Origin: Betaproteobacteria bacterium
GTDB lineage: Bacteria > Pseudomonadota > Gammaproteobacteria > Burkholderiales > SG8-41
Direction: 5' to 3'
Length of the DNA stretch: 35,705 nt
NCBI GenBank assembly: GCA_016868035.1
Contig: VGID01000041.1
Coordinates: forward strand, 1 to 35,705
This document shows positions 25,129 through 32,778 of this stretch, in pieces. A program made the translations under genes and the position numbers. Below the pieces are notes generated by a model. That model was not told the origin of the DNA and made no database searches. It was given only the letters and a program-made list of their open reading frames with translations. The first letter of the stretch is position 1. The number at the start of each line of letters is the position of its first letter.

Positions 25129-26145
25129 ATGAACTCTCGCGCGAAGGAAAACGACCTCACGGCCAGCGGGTCGAGGTGCCGCCGTATTGGCGTGCTCTCG
25201 GCCATGGTGTTCGCGCTCGCCGCCGCGTCTGCGCCGGCGATCGCGCAGAAATATCCTGACAAATCGATCCGGCTGCTCCTGCCCTTCGCTCCCGGCGGCG
25301 GCACCGACGTCCTCGCCCGCTTCATGTCCGCGAAGCTGACCGAAAACCTGGGTGTGAGCGTGGTGATCGAGAACCGCGGCGGCGCGGGCGGCACGCTTGG
25401 CACCGAGCTCGCGGCGCGCTCGGCCCCGGACGGATACACGATACTGTTCACGTCCGCGAGCTTCAGCTTCAATCCCGGCCTCTACACGAAACTCCCTTTC
25501 GACCCGCTGAAGGACTTCGCGCCGATCACGCTCATCGCGATGGTGCCCCACCTGCTGACCGTGCACCCGTCGATGCCGGTGAAGAACGTGAAGGAGCTCG
25601 TCGCTCTGGCGCGCAAGCGCCCGGGAGAGATTTTCTACGGTTCCGGCGGCGCCGGCAGCTCGATCCACCTCGCCGCGGTTCTGTTCCTCGACCTGGCCAA
25701 GGTGAACATGACCCACGTGCCCTACAAGGGCGGCGGACCCGCGATGACCGGCGTCCTGTCCGGCGAGACGCAGGTGATCTTTCCGACCATGCAGTCGGCG
25801 ATGCCGCTGGTAAAGGCCGGCAGGCTGCGGCCGATCGCCATTTCGACGGAGACGCGCTCGCCCGCGTTGCCGGATGTTCCGACCGTCGCCGAGTCCGGCG
25901 TGCCCGGCTACAACGCCACCGGCTGGTACGCGATGTTCGCGCCCACCGGCACGCCGCAAGCCGCCATCGACCGCTTGCACGCCGAGGTAGTGAAAATCCT
26001 GAACGTTCCCGAGACCAAACAACGGCTGGCAAGCGAAGGCGCCGTCGCGGTCGGCAACACGCCGGCGGAGTTCGACAAATTCGTCCGCTTCGAGATTTCC
26101 AAGTGGACGAAAATCATTCGCGACCTCAAGCTCAAGGTGGATTAG
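25129..26145 (+). CDS. Bug-family periplasmic solute receptor (TctC-like)
   Basis: The ATG at 25129, with GAGGAG upstream, gives 338 residues. A long, Arg-containing signal region (about 1-40, ending PAIAQ) precedes the Bug signature YPDKSIRLLLPFAPGGGTDVLAR. VIENRGGAGGTLG, SAPDGYTILF, THVPYKGGG and PTVAESGVPGYNATGWYAMFAP follow, all typical. It is closer to the first receptor in this window (1814-2791) than to the second. No tctAB genes are adjacent. The gene and the two small membrane proteins after it lie between two inverted copies of an intergenic repeat. Confidence 0.93.
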   Translation: MNSRAKENDLTASGSRCRRIGVLSAMVFALAAASAPAIAQKYPDKSIRLLLPFAPGGGTDVLARFMSAKLTENLGVSVVIENRGGAGGTLGTELAARSAPDGYTILFTSASFSFNPGLYTKLPFDPLKDFAPITLIAMVPHLLTVHPSMPVKNVKELVALARKRPGEIFYGSGGAGSSIHLAAVLFLDLAKVNMTHVPYKGGGPAMTGVLSGETQVIFPTMQSAMPLVKAGRLRPIAISTETRSPALPDVPTVAESGVPGYNATGWYAMFAPTGTPQAAIDRLHAEVVKILNVPETKQRLASEGAVAVGNTPAEFDKFVRFEISKWTKIIRDLKLKVD

Positions 26146-26251
26146 CTCAGCGAGTCTCGGCGCGGGCAAATTCCCGGCCTGGGGGAAGGCGCTCTGCACC
26201 GGTTCGTACCGGACGCGTTCGGCCCCTGCCGGAATCACAATGGAGCGCACA

Positions 26252-26452
26252 ATGAAGGCCTACCTTGGAATCTCCGGCACGGTCTTCGGCATCGTCGCCG
26301 TGCTGCACCTGTTGCGGCTCGTGCTCGACTGGCCCGCGCAGATCGCGGACTGGGCGGTGCCGTTCTGGTTCTCCTGGCCTGCGTTGCTGCTATCGGGCGG
26401 GCTCAGCATCTGGGCGATCGCGCTGATTCGCGGGGCGCGTACCAACGCATGA
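26252..26452 (+). CDS. small two-helix membrane protein
   Basis: The ATG at 26252 is preferred to the one at 26240 because GGAG lies 6 nt before it, giving 66 residues. Two hydrophobic helices (about 5-24 and 36-58) are separated by DWPAQIADWAVPFW, with a basic C-terminal end RGARTNA. The family is unrecognised. It sits 106 bp after the Bug gene and 58 bp before the DUF1648 gene. Confidence 0.6.
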   Translation: MKAYLGISGTVFGIVAVLHLLRLVLDWPAQIADWAVPFWFSWPALLLSGGLSIWAIALIRGARTNA

Positions 26453-26510
26453 CCCCGCGCAATGGGGGCCCTGCGGCCGGACTGTACGCAGCGACGTCGG
26501 GGTTCCACGC

Positions 26511-27008
26511 TTGAGCCGGTTCGCGATCTCCGTATTCGCGTTGCTCGCGGCCGTGCTGATCGCGGACATCACCGCAACCTTCGAGGCGCTGCCGGAACCC
26601 GTTGCCACGCACTTCGACGGCGCGGGGCGGCCGGACGACTGGATGTCGCGCCGGGGCTACGCGATGTTCATCTTCGCCTTCGGGATCGGATTGCCGCTCG
26701 CCATCGTGGGCTTGATGCGTTTCGTGGCGTGGCGCTTCCCGGCGCGGCTCAACATCCCGAACCGCAGATACTGGCTGGCGCCGGAGCGCCGCGAGAGCAC
26801 ACTGCGGTTCCTGGTGTCGCACATGTGGCGACTCGCCTGCCTGATGGTGTTGTTCGCGTTCGCCATCCATCGCCTGCTCGTGGCCGCGAACCTCGCCCGT
26901 CCGGTCGAGCTTCCCCTCGTTCCGTTTCTCGTGCTGCTCGGTCTATTTCTGGGCGGGCTCGCGGCATGGATTGCCGTGCTAGTGAATCGTTTCCGGAAAA
27001 TGCCCTGA
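26511..27008 (+). CDS. DUF1648-domain membrane protein
   Basis: This 165-residue protein starts at a TTG. The DUF1648 motif LPEPVATHFDGAGRPDDWMSR (about 27-47) sits just after the first membrane helix, as in SdpI-related proteins. Four hydrophobic segments are seen at about 4-24, 50-72, 105-128 and 135-158. Members of this group include immunity proteins to secreted toxins, but most are uncharacterised. The TTG start lacks a strong ribosome site, so the start is uncertain. Confidence 0.75.
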   Translation: MSRFAISVFALLAAVLIADITATFEALPEPVATHFDGAGRPDDWMSRRGYAMFIFAFGIGLPLAIVGLMRFVAWRFPARLNIPNRRYWLAPERRESTLRFLVSHMWRLACLMVLFAFAIHRLLVAANLARPVELPLVPFLVLLGLFLGGLAAWIAVLVNRFRKMP

Positions 27009-27068
27009 GCGTCCATCCCGCGGCGAAGTGCTGCGTCTCTAAGAACAAGTAACAAAATCGAGAGACAT

Positions 27069-27223
27069 TAACCGCCGATTAACGCCGATACACGCCGATC
27101 AAAACATCGTGAGTCGTGAGCGGTAAGCATTGAGCGGGAACTTTCGGTAAAAGGCAAATCCAATCTTACCGCTTACCGCTTACGGTTTCGCTATCTGCGT
27201 CCATCTGCGTTCATCGGCGGTTT
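27069..27223 (-). repeat. intergenic repeat, copy B (longer, inverted relative to copy A)
   Basis: This 155-bp segment is bounded by near-perfect inverted ends: AACCGCCGATTAACG at 27070-27084, and AACCGCCGATGAACG read on the minus strand from 27222, with one mismatch. Internal tandem units, GTAAGCG repeated and AACGCAGAT/GGACGCAGAT, explain its extra length over copy A. The form resembles a miniature inverted-repeat element with no transposase. Confidence 0.8.
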
Positions 27224-27252
27224 CATATTCTTCGGTTTTTCTTATAGATGCT

Positions 27253-28158
27253 CTAAGGCAGTTCTTCGACCTTGAGCAGCACGCGCCGCCCATCGCTCGC
27301 CGTGGCCGCGCTCCGGCCCAGCAGCACCGCTTCCTGCGCGGCCCGGTCCTGCGTGATGCCGCCGATCTCCATCCATTCTCCAAGACGGCCGGAGACGGTC
27401 GTCACGACGCGCCGAACATTGACCCCGCCGGGAACGGAGGTCGACAGCGTCTCGCGCTGCGGGCTGATCTCCAGCGTGACGCGATCGCCCGACACGCGCG
27501 GCAGGACGTAGAAGCCCGTCGTGACATCTCGGTAGTGCGTGCTCTCCACCACCTGCTCGACCACCTGCCCGCCGATCACGGCGCGGCGCACCTGGCGCTC
27601 GCGCACGGGCACGGAAAGTCCCGCGCGGATGAACGCCTCGCGGCCTTCGAGGACCTGCACGCTGTGGGTGTTGCGGTCGCTTTCGGTCCCGCGCGATTCC
27701 AAGGCGCGCGCCCGCAGCCGGTCGTCGCCATCCCGCAGCACGACGTTGCCTCCGCGCCGGTCACCGCTGTCCGGGACGATCACCCGCGCCCGGTCGCTGC
27801 CGACCCTGCCGGAGACTTCCGCGGACTGCTCGCCGCGGGCAAGTTCCACGTCCTGCCGTACCGTGATCAGCAGCCGCCGCCGCGCGGTATCCACGCTGGC
27901 GAGGATGCGCTTGATCTCTTCGAGGTTCTGGGGCGTGGTGCGCACGATGAGCTGGCCCTGGAAGCCGCTGACGGTGCCTTCGCGCGCGAGCATCGGCTGG
28001 ATGATCGGGATCACCTGCTCCGCCGTGCGGTACCGCAGCGGGATCACCTCGAGGATCGTGGTCTGGGCCTGCGCGGGGCCCGCGAGAGCGACCAGCAACA
28101 GTGCCACCGCCCAACGGCGGACGGGCAGTGTGACCGCAGCATTCGGAATCGGGCCCAT
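27253..28158 (-). CDS. stand-alone secretin N-domain/secretin-fragment protein
   Basis: This 301-residue protein has a signal peptide (about 1-31, GPAQA|QTTI). A secretin N1-like domain follows (about 33-90, ILEVIPLRYRTAEQVIPIIQPML and LIVRTTPQNLEEIKRILASVD). The last 120 residues resemble part of the secretin barrel core (VPVRERQVRR, FYVLPRVSGDRVTLEISPQRET, VVTTVSGRLGEWMEIGGI). The middle (about 110-165) is Arg/Asp-rich. At this length it is too short for a full secretin of about 500 or more residues. It could be an assembly or piloting relative of type II/IV secretion, but no such genes are nearby. It diverges from the NlpC/P60 gene. Confidence 0.75.
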   Translation of the reverse strand: MGPIPNAAVTLPVRRWAVALLLVALAGPAQAQTTILEVIPLRYRTAEQVIPIIQPMLAREGTVSGFQGQLIVRTTPQNLEEIKRILASVDTARRRLLITVRQDVELARGEQSAEVSGRVGSDRARVIVPDSGDRRGGNVVLRDGDDRLRARALESRGTESDRNTHSVQVLEGREAFIRAGLSVPVRERQVRRAVIGGQVVEQVVESTHYRDVTTGFYVLPRVSGDRVTLEISPQRETLSTSVPGGVNVRRVVTTVSGRLGEWMEIGGITQDRAAQEAVLLGRSAATASDGRRVLLKVEELP

Positions 28159-28225
28159 GACTCCCTTAAACGTTACGCGTGCCGGAAGGTGTACCGCAAC
28201 TTCTCCGCAAATTATTGAGCTCCTG

Positions 28226-28255
28226 TATACAAATTATGTTTACAATCAGTATAAT
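28226..28255 (+). promoter_or_regulatory. promoter of the NlpC/P60 gene
   Basis: A perfect TATAAT (28250-28255) lies 18 nt before the ATG, with TATACA (28226-28231, four of six to TTGACA) 18 bp upstream of it. The surrounding 80 bp are very AT-rich compared with the genes on both sides. Confidence 0.55.
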
Positions 28256-28273
28256 ATAGAATATAGTTCAGAC

Positions 28274-28765
28274 ATGAGATTAATTATCGCCGCCGCAGCC
28301 TTGGCGCTACTTTCCGGTTGCGCCGCCATGCGCATCAGTGATCCGGCCGCGGTGCGTGCCCCGGCGGTACGCGGCACCGCCGATGCTGCGCTCGCCCAGA
28401 ACGTCGCGCTGCACGCGCTGCAGTTTCTGGGCGTGCCGTATCGCTACGGCGGAGACACCCCCGAAAACGGGTTCGACTGCAGCGGGCTGGTCTGGCGGGT
28501 ATTCCATCAGGCCGCGGGGATCAGCCTGCCGCGCCACGCGCGCGCCATGAGCGAGGCGGGCGAAGCCGTCACGCGAGAGGCGTTACAGCCCGGCGATCTC
28601 GTGTTCTTCAACACGCTGCGCCGGTCCTACTCTCACGTCGGCATCTACCTCGGCCAACAGCGCTTCATCCACGCGCCGGCCCAGGGCGGCGTGGTGGAGA
28701 TCGCCGGAATGCGCGAGCGTTACTGGCGCGAGCGCTTCGATGGCGCGCGCCGCGTCATTTTCTGA
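28274..28765 (+). CDS. NlpC/P60 cell-wall endopeptidase lipoprotein
   Basis: This 163-residue protein has a lipoprotein signal with lipobox LLSGC (C16). The NlpC/P60 domain (about 42-160) has the catalytic cysteine in FDCSGLVWRVF (C69) and the histidines SHVGIYL (H121) and FIHAP (H133). Such enzymes cut gamma-D-glutamyl-diamino acid links in peptidoglycan stem peptides, in the periplasm. Length and order match the Spr/MepS group. The long AT-rich leader and a good -10 suggest its own promoter. The stop overlaps the end of the convergent patatin gene by 11 bp. Confidence 0.92.
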   Translation: MRLIIAAAALALLSGCAAMRISDPAAVRAPAVRGTADAALAQNVALHALQFLGVPYRYGGDTPENGFDCSGLVWRVFHQAAGISLPRHARAMSEAGEAVTREALQPGDLVFFNTLRRSYSHVGIYLGQQRFIHAPAQGGVVEIAGMRERYWRERFDGARRVIF

Positions 28766-29654
28766 CGGACGCCCCGCGCGCGATCCGCTCGCGCAGCGCC
28801 GGCAGCGCCGCGATCGCCGCTTTCTCCCCTTCCTGTATGGCAAGGTGGCGGTTCTCGAAAGCAACGGCGCCGAGCCGGGAGATGTCGGGCCGGATCACGA
28901 CATCGGCTTCCCCGAGCTCGGTCGCGGCGATCGCCTGCCCCATGATCGCAAAGCTCTGCAGCAGCACGTCGAGCGTGTCCGCTGTCCGGCCGTGCCTCGG
29001 GCGGGCCGACACGTCCACCGCGATCACGACATCCGCGGCGAGTCCGCGCGCCACGCGCACCGGCACCGGGCTCGTGAGGCCCCCGTCCACGTATTCGCGG
29101 CCGTTGATTTTCACCGGCTGGAAGACCCCCGGCACGCTGCTCGAGGCCCGTACCGCCATGCCGGTGTTGCCGCGGCGGAACACGACCTGCTCGCCGCTCT
29201 GAAGGTCGGTCACGACCACCGCCAGCACCCGGTTCAGTTTCTCGAGCGGACGGTGCTGAACCGCGCGGTTCACGAAATTTTCCAGCGCCTCGCCCTTGAA
29301 AACGCCACGGTCGGGCAAGGACCAGTCTCCGAGTATCGTCTGGTCGAGTTGCAGCGCCACGCGCTGCAAGTCGGATGCGCCGTAGCCCCCGGCGTAGAGC
29401 GCGCCGACCAGGCTGCCGGCGCTCACCCCGACGATGAAATCCGGGAAGATTCCGTTCGCCTCGAGGACCTTGATGACGCCAATGTGCGCGAACCCGCGTG
29501 CGGCGCCCCCTCCGAGCACCAGGGCAATCCTGGGCGGCGCCACTTTCACTTCCGGCTTGGGCGGCGGTGCCACGGCGGGTTGCTGCGGGGGCGTCGCGCA
29601 GCCAGACGCGAACAGGACGAGCAAGCAGAGGAGGCAATTGCGCAGGCTGATCAT
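28755..29654 (-). CDS. patatin-like phospholipase lipoprotein
   Basis: From the ATG at 29654 this is 299 residues; a TTG at 29690 is open upstream but gives a poorer signal. A lipoprotein signal ends FASGC (C19). A Pro-rich linker leads to the patatin domain: the oxyanion loop LGGGAARGFAHIG (47-59), the GVSAG elbow with S78, and the catalytic aspartate D190 in YVDGGLTSPVP. This Ser-Asp dyad hydrolyses acyl esters of phospholipids. The size and layout fit the RssA/NTE-type bacterial group. It probably acts at the inner face of the outer membrane. Start assignment is moderately sure. Confidence 0.9.
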   Translation of the reverse strand: MISLRNCLLCLLVLFASGCATPPQQPAVAPPPKPEVKVAPPRIALVLGGGAARGFAHIGVIKVLEANGIFPDFIVGVSAGSLVGALYAGGYGASDLQRVALQLDQTILGDWSLPDRGVFKGEALENFVNRAVQHRPLEKLNRVLAVVVTDLQSGEQVVFRRGNTGMAVRASSSVPGVFQPVKINGREYVDGGLTSPVPVRVARGLAADVVIAVDVSARPRHGRTADTLDVLLQSFAIMGQAIAATELGEADVVIRPDISRLGAVAFENRHLAIQEGEKAAIAALPALRERIARGASVRK

Positions 29655-29811
29655 CGCATCGCGGTAGGGATCGATACGTTTCACCGACAATCACACGCGC
29701 GGCAAGTTCGCTGCGCTGCACGCGACGGCCCGAGGCGGCTGCGCACGCATGCTCTGGTCGCGTGCTGATGGCGGTATGCTCTTGGCGCAACTGGCTAGGT
29801 ACACGGTCAGA

Positions 29812-29862
29812 TTGACAAATGATAGTAGTTCTCATTAGTATTCTGCCTGAGAATCATTCTTG
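29812..29862 (+). promoter_or_regulatory. promoter of the iron receptor gene with two Fur-box-like sites
   Basis: A perfect -35 TTGACA (29812-29817) is 18 bp from TAGTAT (29836-29841). A first Fur-like box (29821-29839, GATAGTAGTTCTCATTAGT, 12 of 19 to the consensus) fills the spacer. A second (29848-29862, TGAGAATCATTCTTG, 10 of 14 in the 7-1-7 model) covers the expected transcription start. Confidence 0.65.
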
Positions 29863-29881
29863 TTAAGAATTGTATATATAT

Positions 29882-30931
29882 ATGATCATGGGCTTAGTGC
29901 GTTTCTTCGCGACGGCGATGGTGATCGCCACTGCGGCTGTGGGCCTATTGGCCGGTGGACCCGTCTACGCCCAGGACAAGACCCTGAACCTCTATTCCTC
30001 GCGCCACTACCAGGCGGATGAAGCGCTCTACGGCAACTTCACCAAGCTCGGCGGCGCCAGGATCAACCGCATCGAAGGCAGCGAAGACCCGCTGATCGAG
30101 CGCATCCGGAACGAGGGCGCGAACAGTCCCGCGGACGTGCTGATCACCACGGACGCGGGCCGCCTGTGGCGCGCCGAGCAGCTCGGCTTGTTCGTTCCGG
30201 TGGACTCGAAGGTGCTCGAGAGCCGGCTGCCTTCGCACATGCGCGCTCCCGGCAATCTGTGGTTCGGATTCTCGGCGCGGGCCCGCGTGATCGTCTACAA
30301 CAAGGACATGGTCCGGCCGGCGGAGGTGCAGAACTACGAAGACCTTGCCGATCCCCGTTTGAGAGGCAAGGTGTGCACGCGCTCGGGCAGCCATGTCTAT
30401 AACCTCTCGCTGATAAGCGTGCTGATCGAGCACTGGGGCGAGAAAAAGGCCGAGGCGTGGGCGCGTGGCGTCGTCGCCAATTTTGCCCGCGCTCCCAGGG
30501 GCGGGGACACCGACCAGATCCGGGCGGCGGCCGCGGGCGAGTGTCCCGTGGTCCTGACCAATTCCTATTACTACGTGCGCCTGATGAAATCGGACAAGCC
30601 GGAGGACAGGAAGACGATCGAGAAGACCGGGCTCATCTGGCCCAACCAGAAGAGCTTCGGCACGCATCTCAACGTCTCCGGCGCCGGCGTGCTCAAACAC
30701 GCGCCGCACCGGCAGACCGCCATCCGGTTCCTCGAGTATCTCGCCAGCGACAGCGCGCAGGCCTATTTCGCCGACGGCAACAACGAATGGCCGGTGGCGA
30801 AGGGCGTGGCGCTCAAGAACCCGCAGCTTGCGGCACTCGGCACCTTCAAGGCCGACACCCTGAATATCGGCGTGCTTGGCAGGCACCAGGCGCTTGCACA
30901 GAGAATCTTCGACCGCGCCGGCTACCAGTAG
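29882..30931 (+). CDS. periplasmic ferric-iron-binding ABC receptor (FutA/FbpA type)
   Basis: This receptor binds Fe3+ in the periplasm for an FbpABC-type transporter. The ATG at 29882 gives 349 residues; 29888 is an equally possible start. After a signal peptide (about 1-31, VYAQ) comes the family start LNLYSSRHYQADEALYGNF. Then come the hinge ADVLITTDAGRLWRAEQLGLF and the tyrosine-rich ligand motif TNSYYYVRL, whose tyrosines bind iron. The C-terminal NNEWPVAKGVALKNP is also typical. Two Fur-like sites overlap its promoter, consistent with iron repression. It converges on the permease gene with only 20 bp between stops, an unusual split of the three genes. Confidence 0.93.
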   Translation: MIMGLVRFFATAMVIATAAVGLLAGGPVYAQDKTLNLYSSRHYQADEALYGNFTKLGGARINRIEGSEDPLIERIRNEGANSPADVLITTDAGRLWRAEQLGLFVPVDSKVLESRLPSHMRAPGNLWFGFSARARVIVYNKDMVRPAEVQNYEDLADPRLRGKVCTRSGSHVYNLSLISVLIEHWGEKKAEAWARGVVANFARAPRGGDTDQIRAAAAGECPVVLTNSYYYVRLMKSDKPEDRKTIEKTGLIWPNQKSFGTHLNVSGAGVLKHAPHRQTAIRFLEYLASDSAQAYFADGNNEWPVAKGVALKNPQLAALGTFKADTLNIGVLGRHQALAQRIFDRAGYQ

Positions 30932-30951
30932 GCGGCCGCGCCGCTCGGGAG

Positions 30952-32634
30952 TTACTTGGCGTGTGGGCGCAGCATCATACGCGAGAGCACGAGGATCGGC
31001 ACCAATCCCACGGCGACGATCGTCAACGCCGCGGTAGATGCTTCGGCGAGCCGCTCGTCGGATGCCAGGTTGAAAGCCTGCACGGCGAGCGTGTCGAAGT
31101 TGAAGGGCCGCATCACGAGGGTCGCGGGCAGCTCCTTGGTGACGTCCACGAACACGAGCAGCGCGGCCGTGAGCGAGCTGCGCCAGAGCAGCGGCGCGTG
31201 CACGCGTGCGAGCGTTCTGCCCGCGGAGAGCCCGAGCGAGCGCGCCGCGTCGTCCATGCTGTAGGTGACCTTTGCCATCCCTGCTTCGACCGTCTGCAGG
31301 GCCACCGCAAAAAACCGCACCAGGTATGCATACACCAATGCGGTGATGCTCCCCGTGAAGACCAGGCCGAGCGGGACGCCGAGCAACGCGTCGGACCACG
31401 CAGAGAGAGCATGATCGAGGCGCGTGACCGGTATCAGCACGCCCACCGCGATCACCGCGCCCGGCACCGCATAGCCCAGGCCAGCGACCCGGTTGGCAAG
31501 GCCGACGATGCGGCTGCGGTTCACGCGCGCGCCGTAGCCGACCAGCAGCCCGAGCAGCACGGCCAGCGCCGCGGTAATCACCGCAAGCGTGGCGGTATTC
31601 AGCGTGAGATCGACGTAACGCGCGCCGAACTGCGCGTCCCCCGAGGTGTAGGCAAGATGCAGCAGGATCGCGGCGGGCAGCAAAAAGCCGAGCACCAGCG
31701 GCGCGACGCACGCTGCAATTGCCGCCCCCGCCTTCAGTCCCCGCAGACGGTAGCGCTGCTCGAGGCGCTCGCGCGTCCCTCCGCCGTGGAACGCCGCGCG
31801 GCCGCGGCCTATCCGCTCGAGCAGCAGCACCACGAACACGAAGCCCAGCAACGTCGCGGACAGCTGTGCCGCGACGACGTGATCGCCGAGCGAAAACCAC
31901 GCGCGGTAGATCCCGGTGGTGAAGGTCGGCACGCCGAAGTAGGAAACCGTGCCGAAATCCGCGAGCGTTTCCATCAGCGCCAGCGCAGTCCCGGCCGCGA
32001 TGCCCGGCCGCGCGAGCGGCAGCGCAACGCGCACGAACGTGCGCCCGGGACCGTGCCCGGATGCACGCGCGACCTCGAGCATGCTGTCCGATTGCTCGAG
32101 GAACGCCGCACGCGCAAGCAGGTACACGTAGGGATAGAGCACAAGGGAGAGCATCGCGACCGCGCCGCCGAGCGAGCGCACGTCCGGGAACCAGTAATCG
32201 CGCGGGCCCCAGCCCATCAGTTCGCGCAGCCAGGTCTGCACCGGCCCGGCGAATTGCAGGAAATCGGTGTAGGCGTAGGCCATCACGTAACCGGGCACCG
32301 CCATCGGCAACAGCAGCGCCCATTCGAAGAGGCCGCGCCCCGGGAACCGGCACATGGTCGTCAGCCAGGCCGTCGCGACGCCGATCGCGATCACGCTCGC
32401 GGTCACGCCGAGCATCAGCACCAGCGAATTGGCTACGTACTCGGGAAGCACCGTCGCCGCGAGATGGCCCCAAGTCCCGTGCGTCGGAACGAAAACATTG
32501 AGCAGGACGACCACGACCGGCAGTGCCAGCAGGACCGTGAGCCCGATGGCAAACAGACCGAGAGAGCCGCCCCCCCTCCACCCGGGGAACGAGCCGGCCA
32601 CCCCTCGGGTGAACCCGGAATCCTGAGCGTTCAT
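30952..32634 (-). CDS. ferric-iron ABC transporter permease (FbpB type)
   Basis: This 560-residue inner-membrane protein has about twelve hydrophobic segments in two fused permease halves. Each half has an EAA-type loop, such as EVARASGHGPGRTFVRVALPLARPGI (about 188-213), and near 470 a second DDAARSLGLSAGRTLARVHAPLLW. This double-domain layout is typical of FbpB/FutB and pairs with one receptor and one ATPase. The ATG at 32634 has no ribosome site. It is transcribed away from the ATPase gene, from a shared promoter region with a Fur box. It would carry Fe3+ into the cytoplasm. Confidence 0.93.
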   Translation of the reverse strand: MNAQDSGFTRGVAGSFPGWRGGGSLGLFAIGLTVLLALPVVVVLLNVFVPTHGTWGHLAATVLPEYVANSLVLMLGVTASVIAIGVATAWLTTMCRFPGRGLFEWALLLPMAVPGYVMAYAYTDFLQFAGPVQTWLRELMGWGPRDYWFPDVRSLGGAVAMLSLVLYPYVYLLARAAFLEQSDSMLEVARASGHGPGRTFVRVALPLARPGIAAGTALALMETLADFGTVSYFGVPTFTTGIYRAWFSLGDHVVAAQLSATLLGFVFVVLLLERIGRGRAAFHGGGTRERLEQRYRLRGLKAGAAIAACVAPLVLGFLLPAAILLHLAYTSGDAQFGARYVDLTLNTATLAVITAALAVLLGLLVGYGARVNRSRIVGLANRVAGLGYAVPGAVIAVGVLIPVTRLDHALSAWSDALLGVPLGLVFTGSITALVYAYLVRFFAVALQTVEAGMAKVTYSMDDAARSLGLSAGRTLARVHAPLLWRSSLTAALLVFVDVTKELPATLVMRPFNFDTLAVQAFNLASDERLAEASTAALTIVAVGLVPILVLSRMMLRPHAK

Positions 32635-32732
32635 AGGCTTAGAAAGCGTCCCGTGGGCCCTGATTCAAGGGACCACAATGCAGTTTCCGTCACAATCCGC
32701 CCGGTAATCAGCTGAATGAACGAGCATTTTTT

Positions 32733-32772
32733 ATTATAACAAGAATCATTATCATCCACGTGGCACTATAAT
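32733..32772. promoter_or_regulatory. divergent Fur-controlled promoter region (permease/ATPase)
   Basis: A Fur box (32735-32753, TATAACAAGAATCATTATC, 15 of 19 to the consensus) overlaps a perfect minus-strand -10 TATAAT (32733-32738) for the permease. It lies where the -35 of the ATPase would be; the ATPase has a perfect TATAAT at 32767-32772. Neither direction shows a good -35. Confidence 0.7.
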
Positions 32773-32778
32773 TCACCC

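Noticed and set aside
24956-27223. CRISPR array or composite transposon
   Set aside because: There are only two repeat copies, in inverted orientation, with no spacers and no transposase gene between or beside them.
30457-32715. A 752-codon open frame on the plus strand opposite the iron permease
   Set aside because: It is antisense to a clear FbpB-type permease, is rich in Arg, Gln, His and Glu with no family motif, and reflects high GC content keeping antisense frames open.
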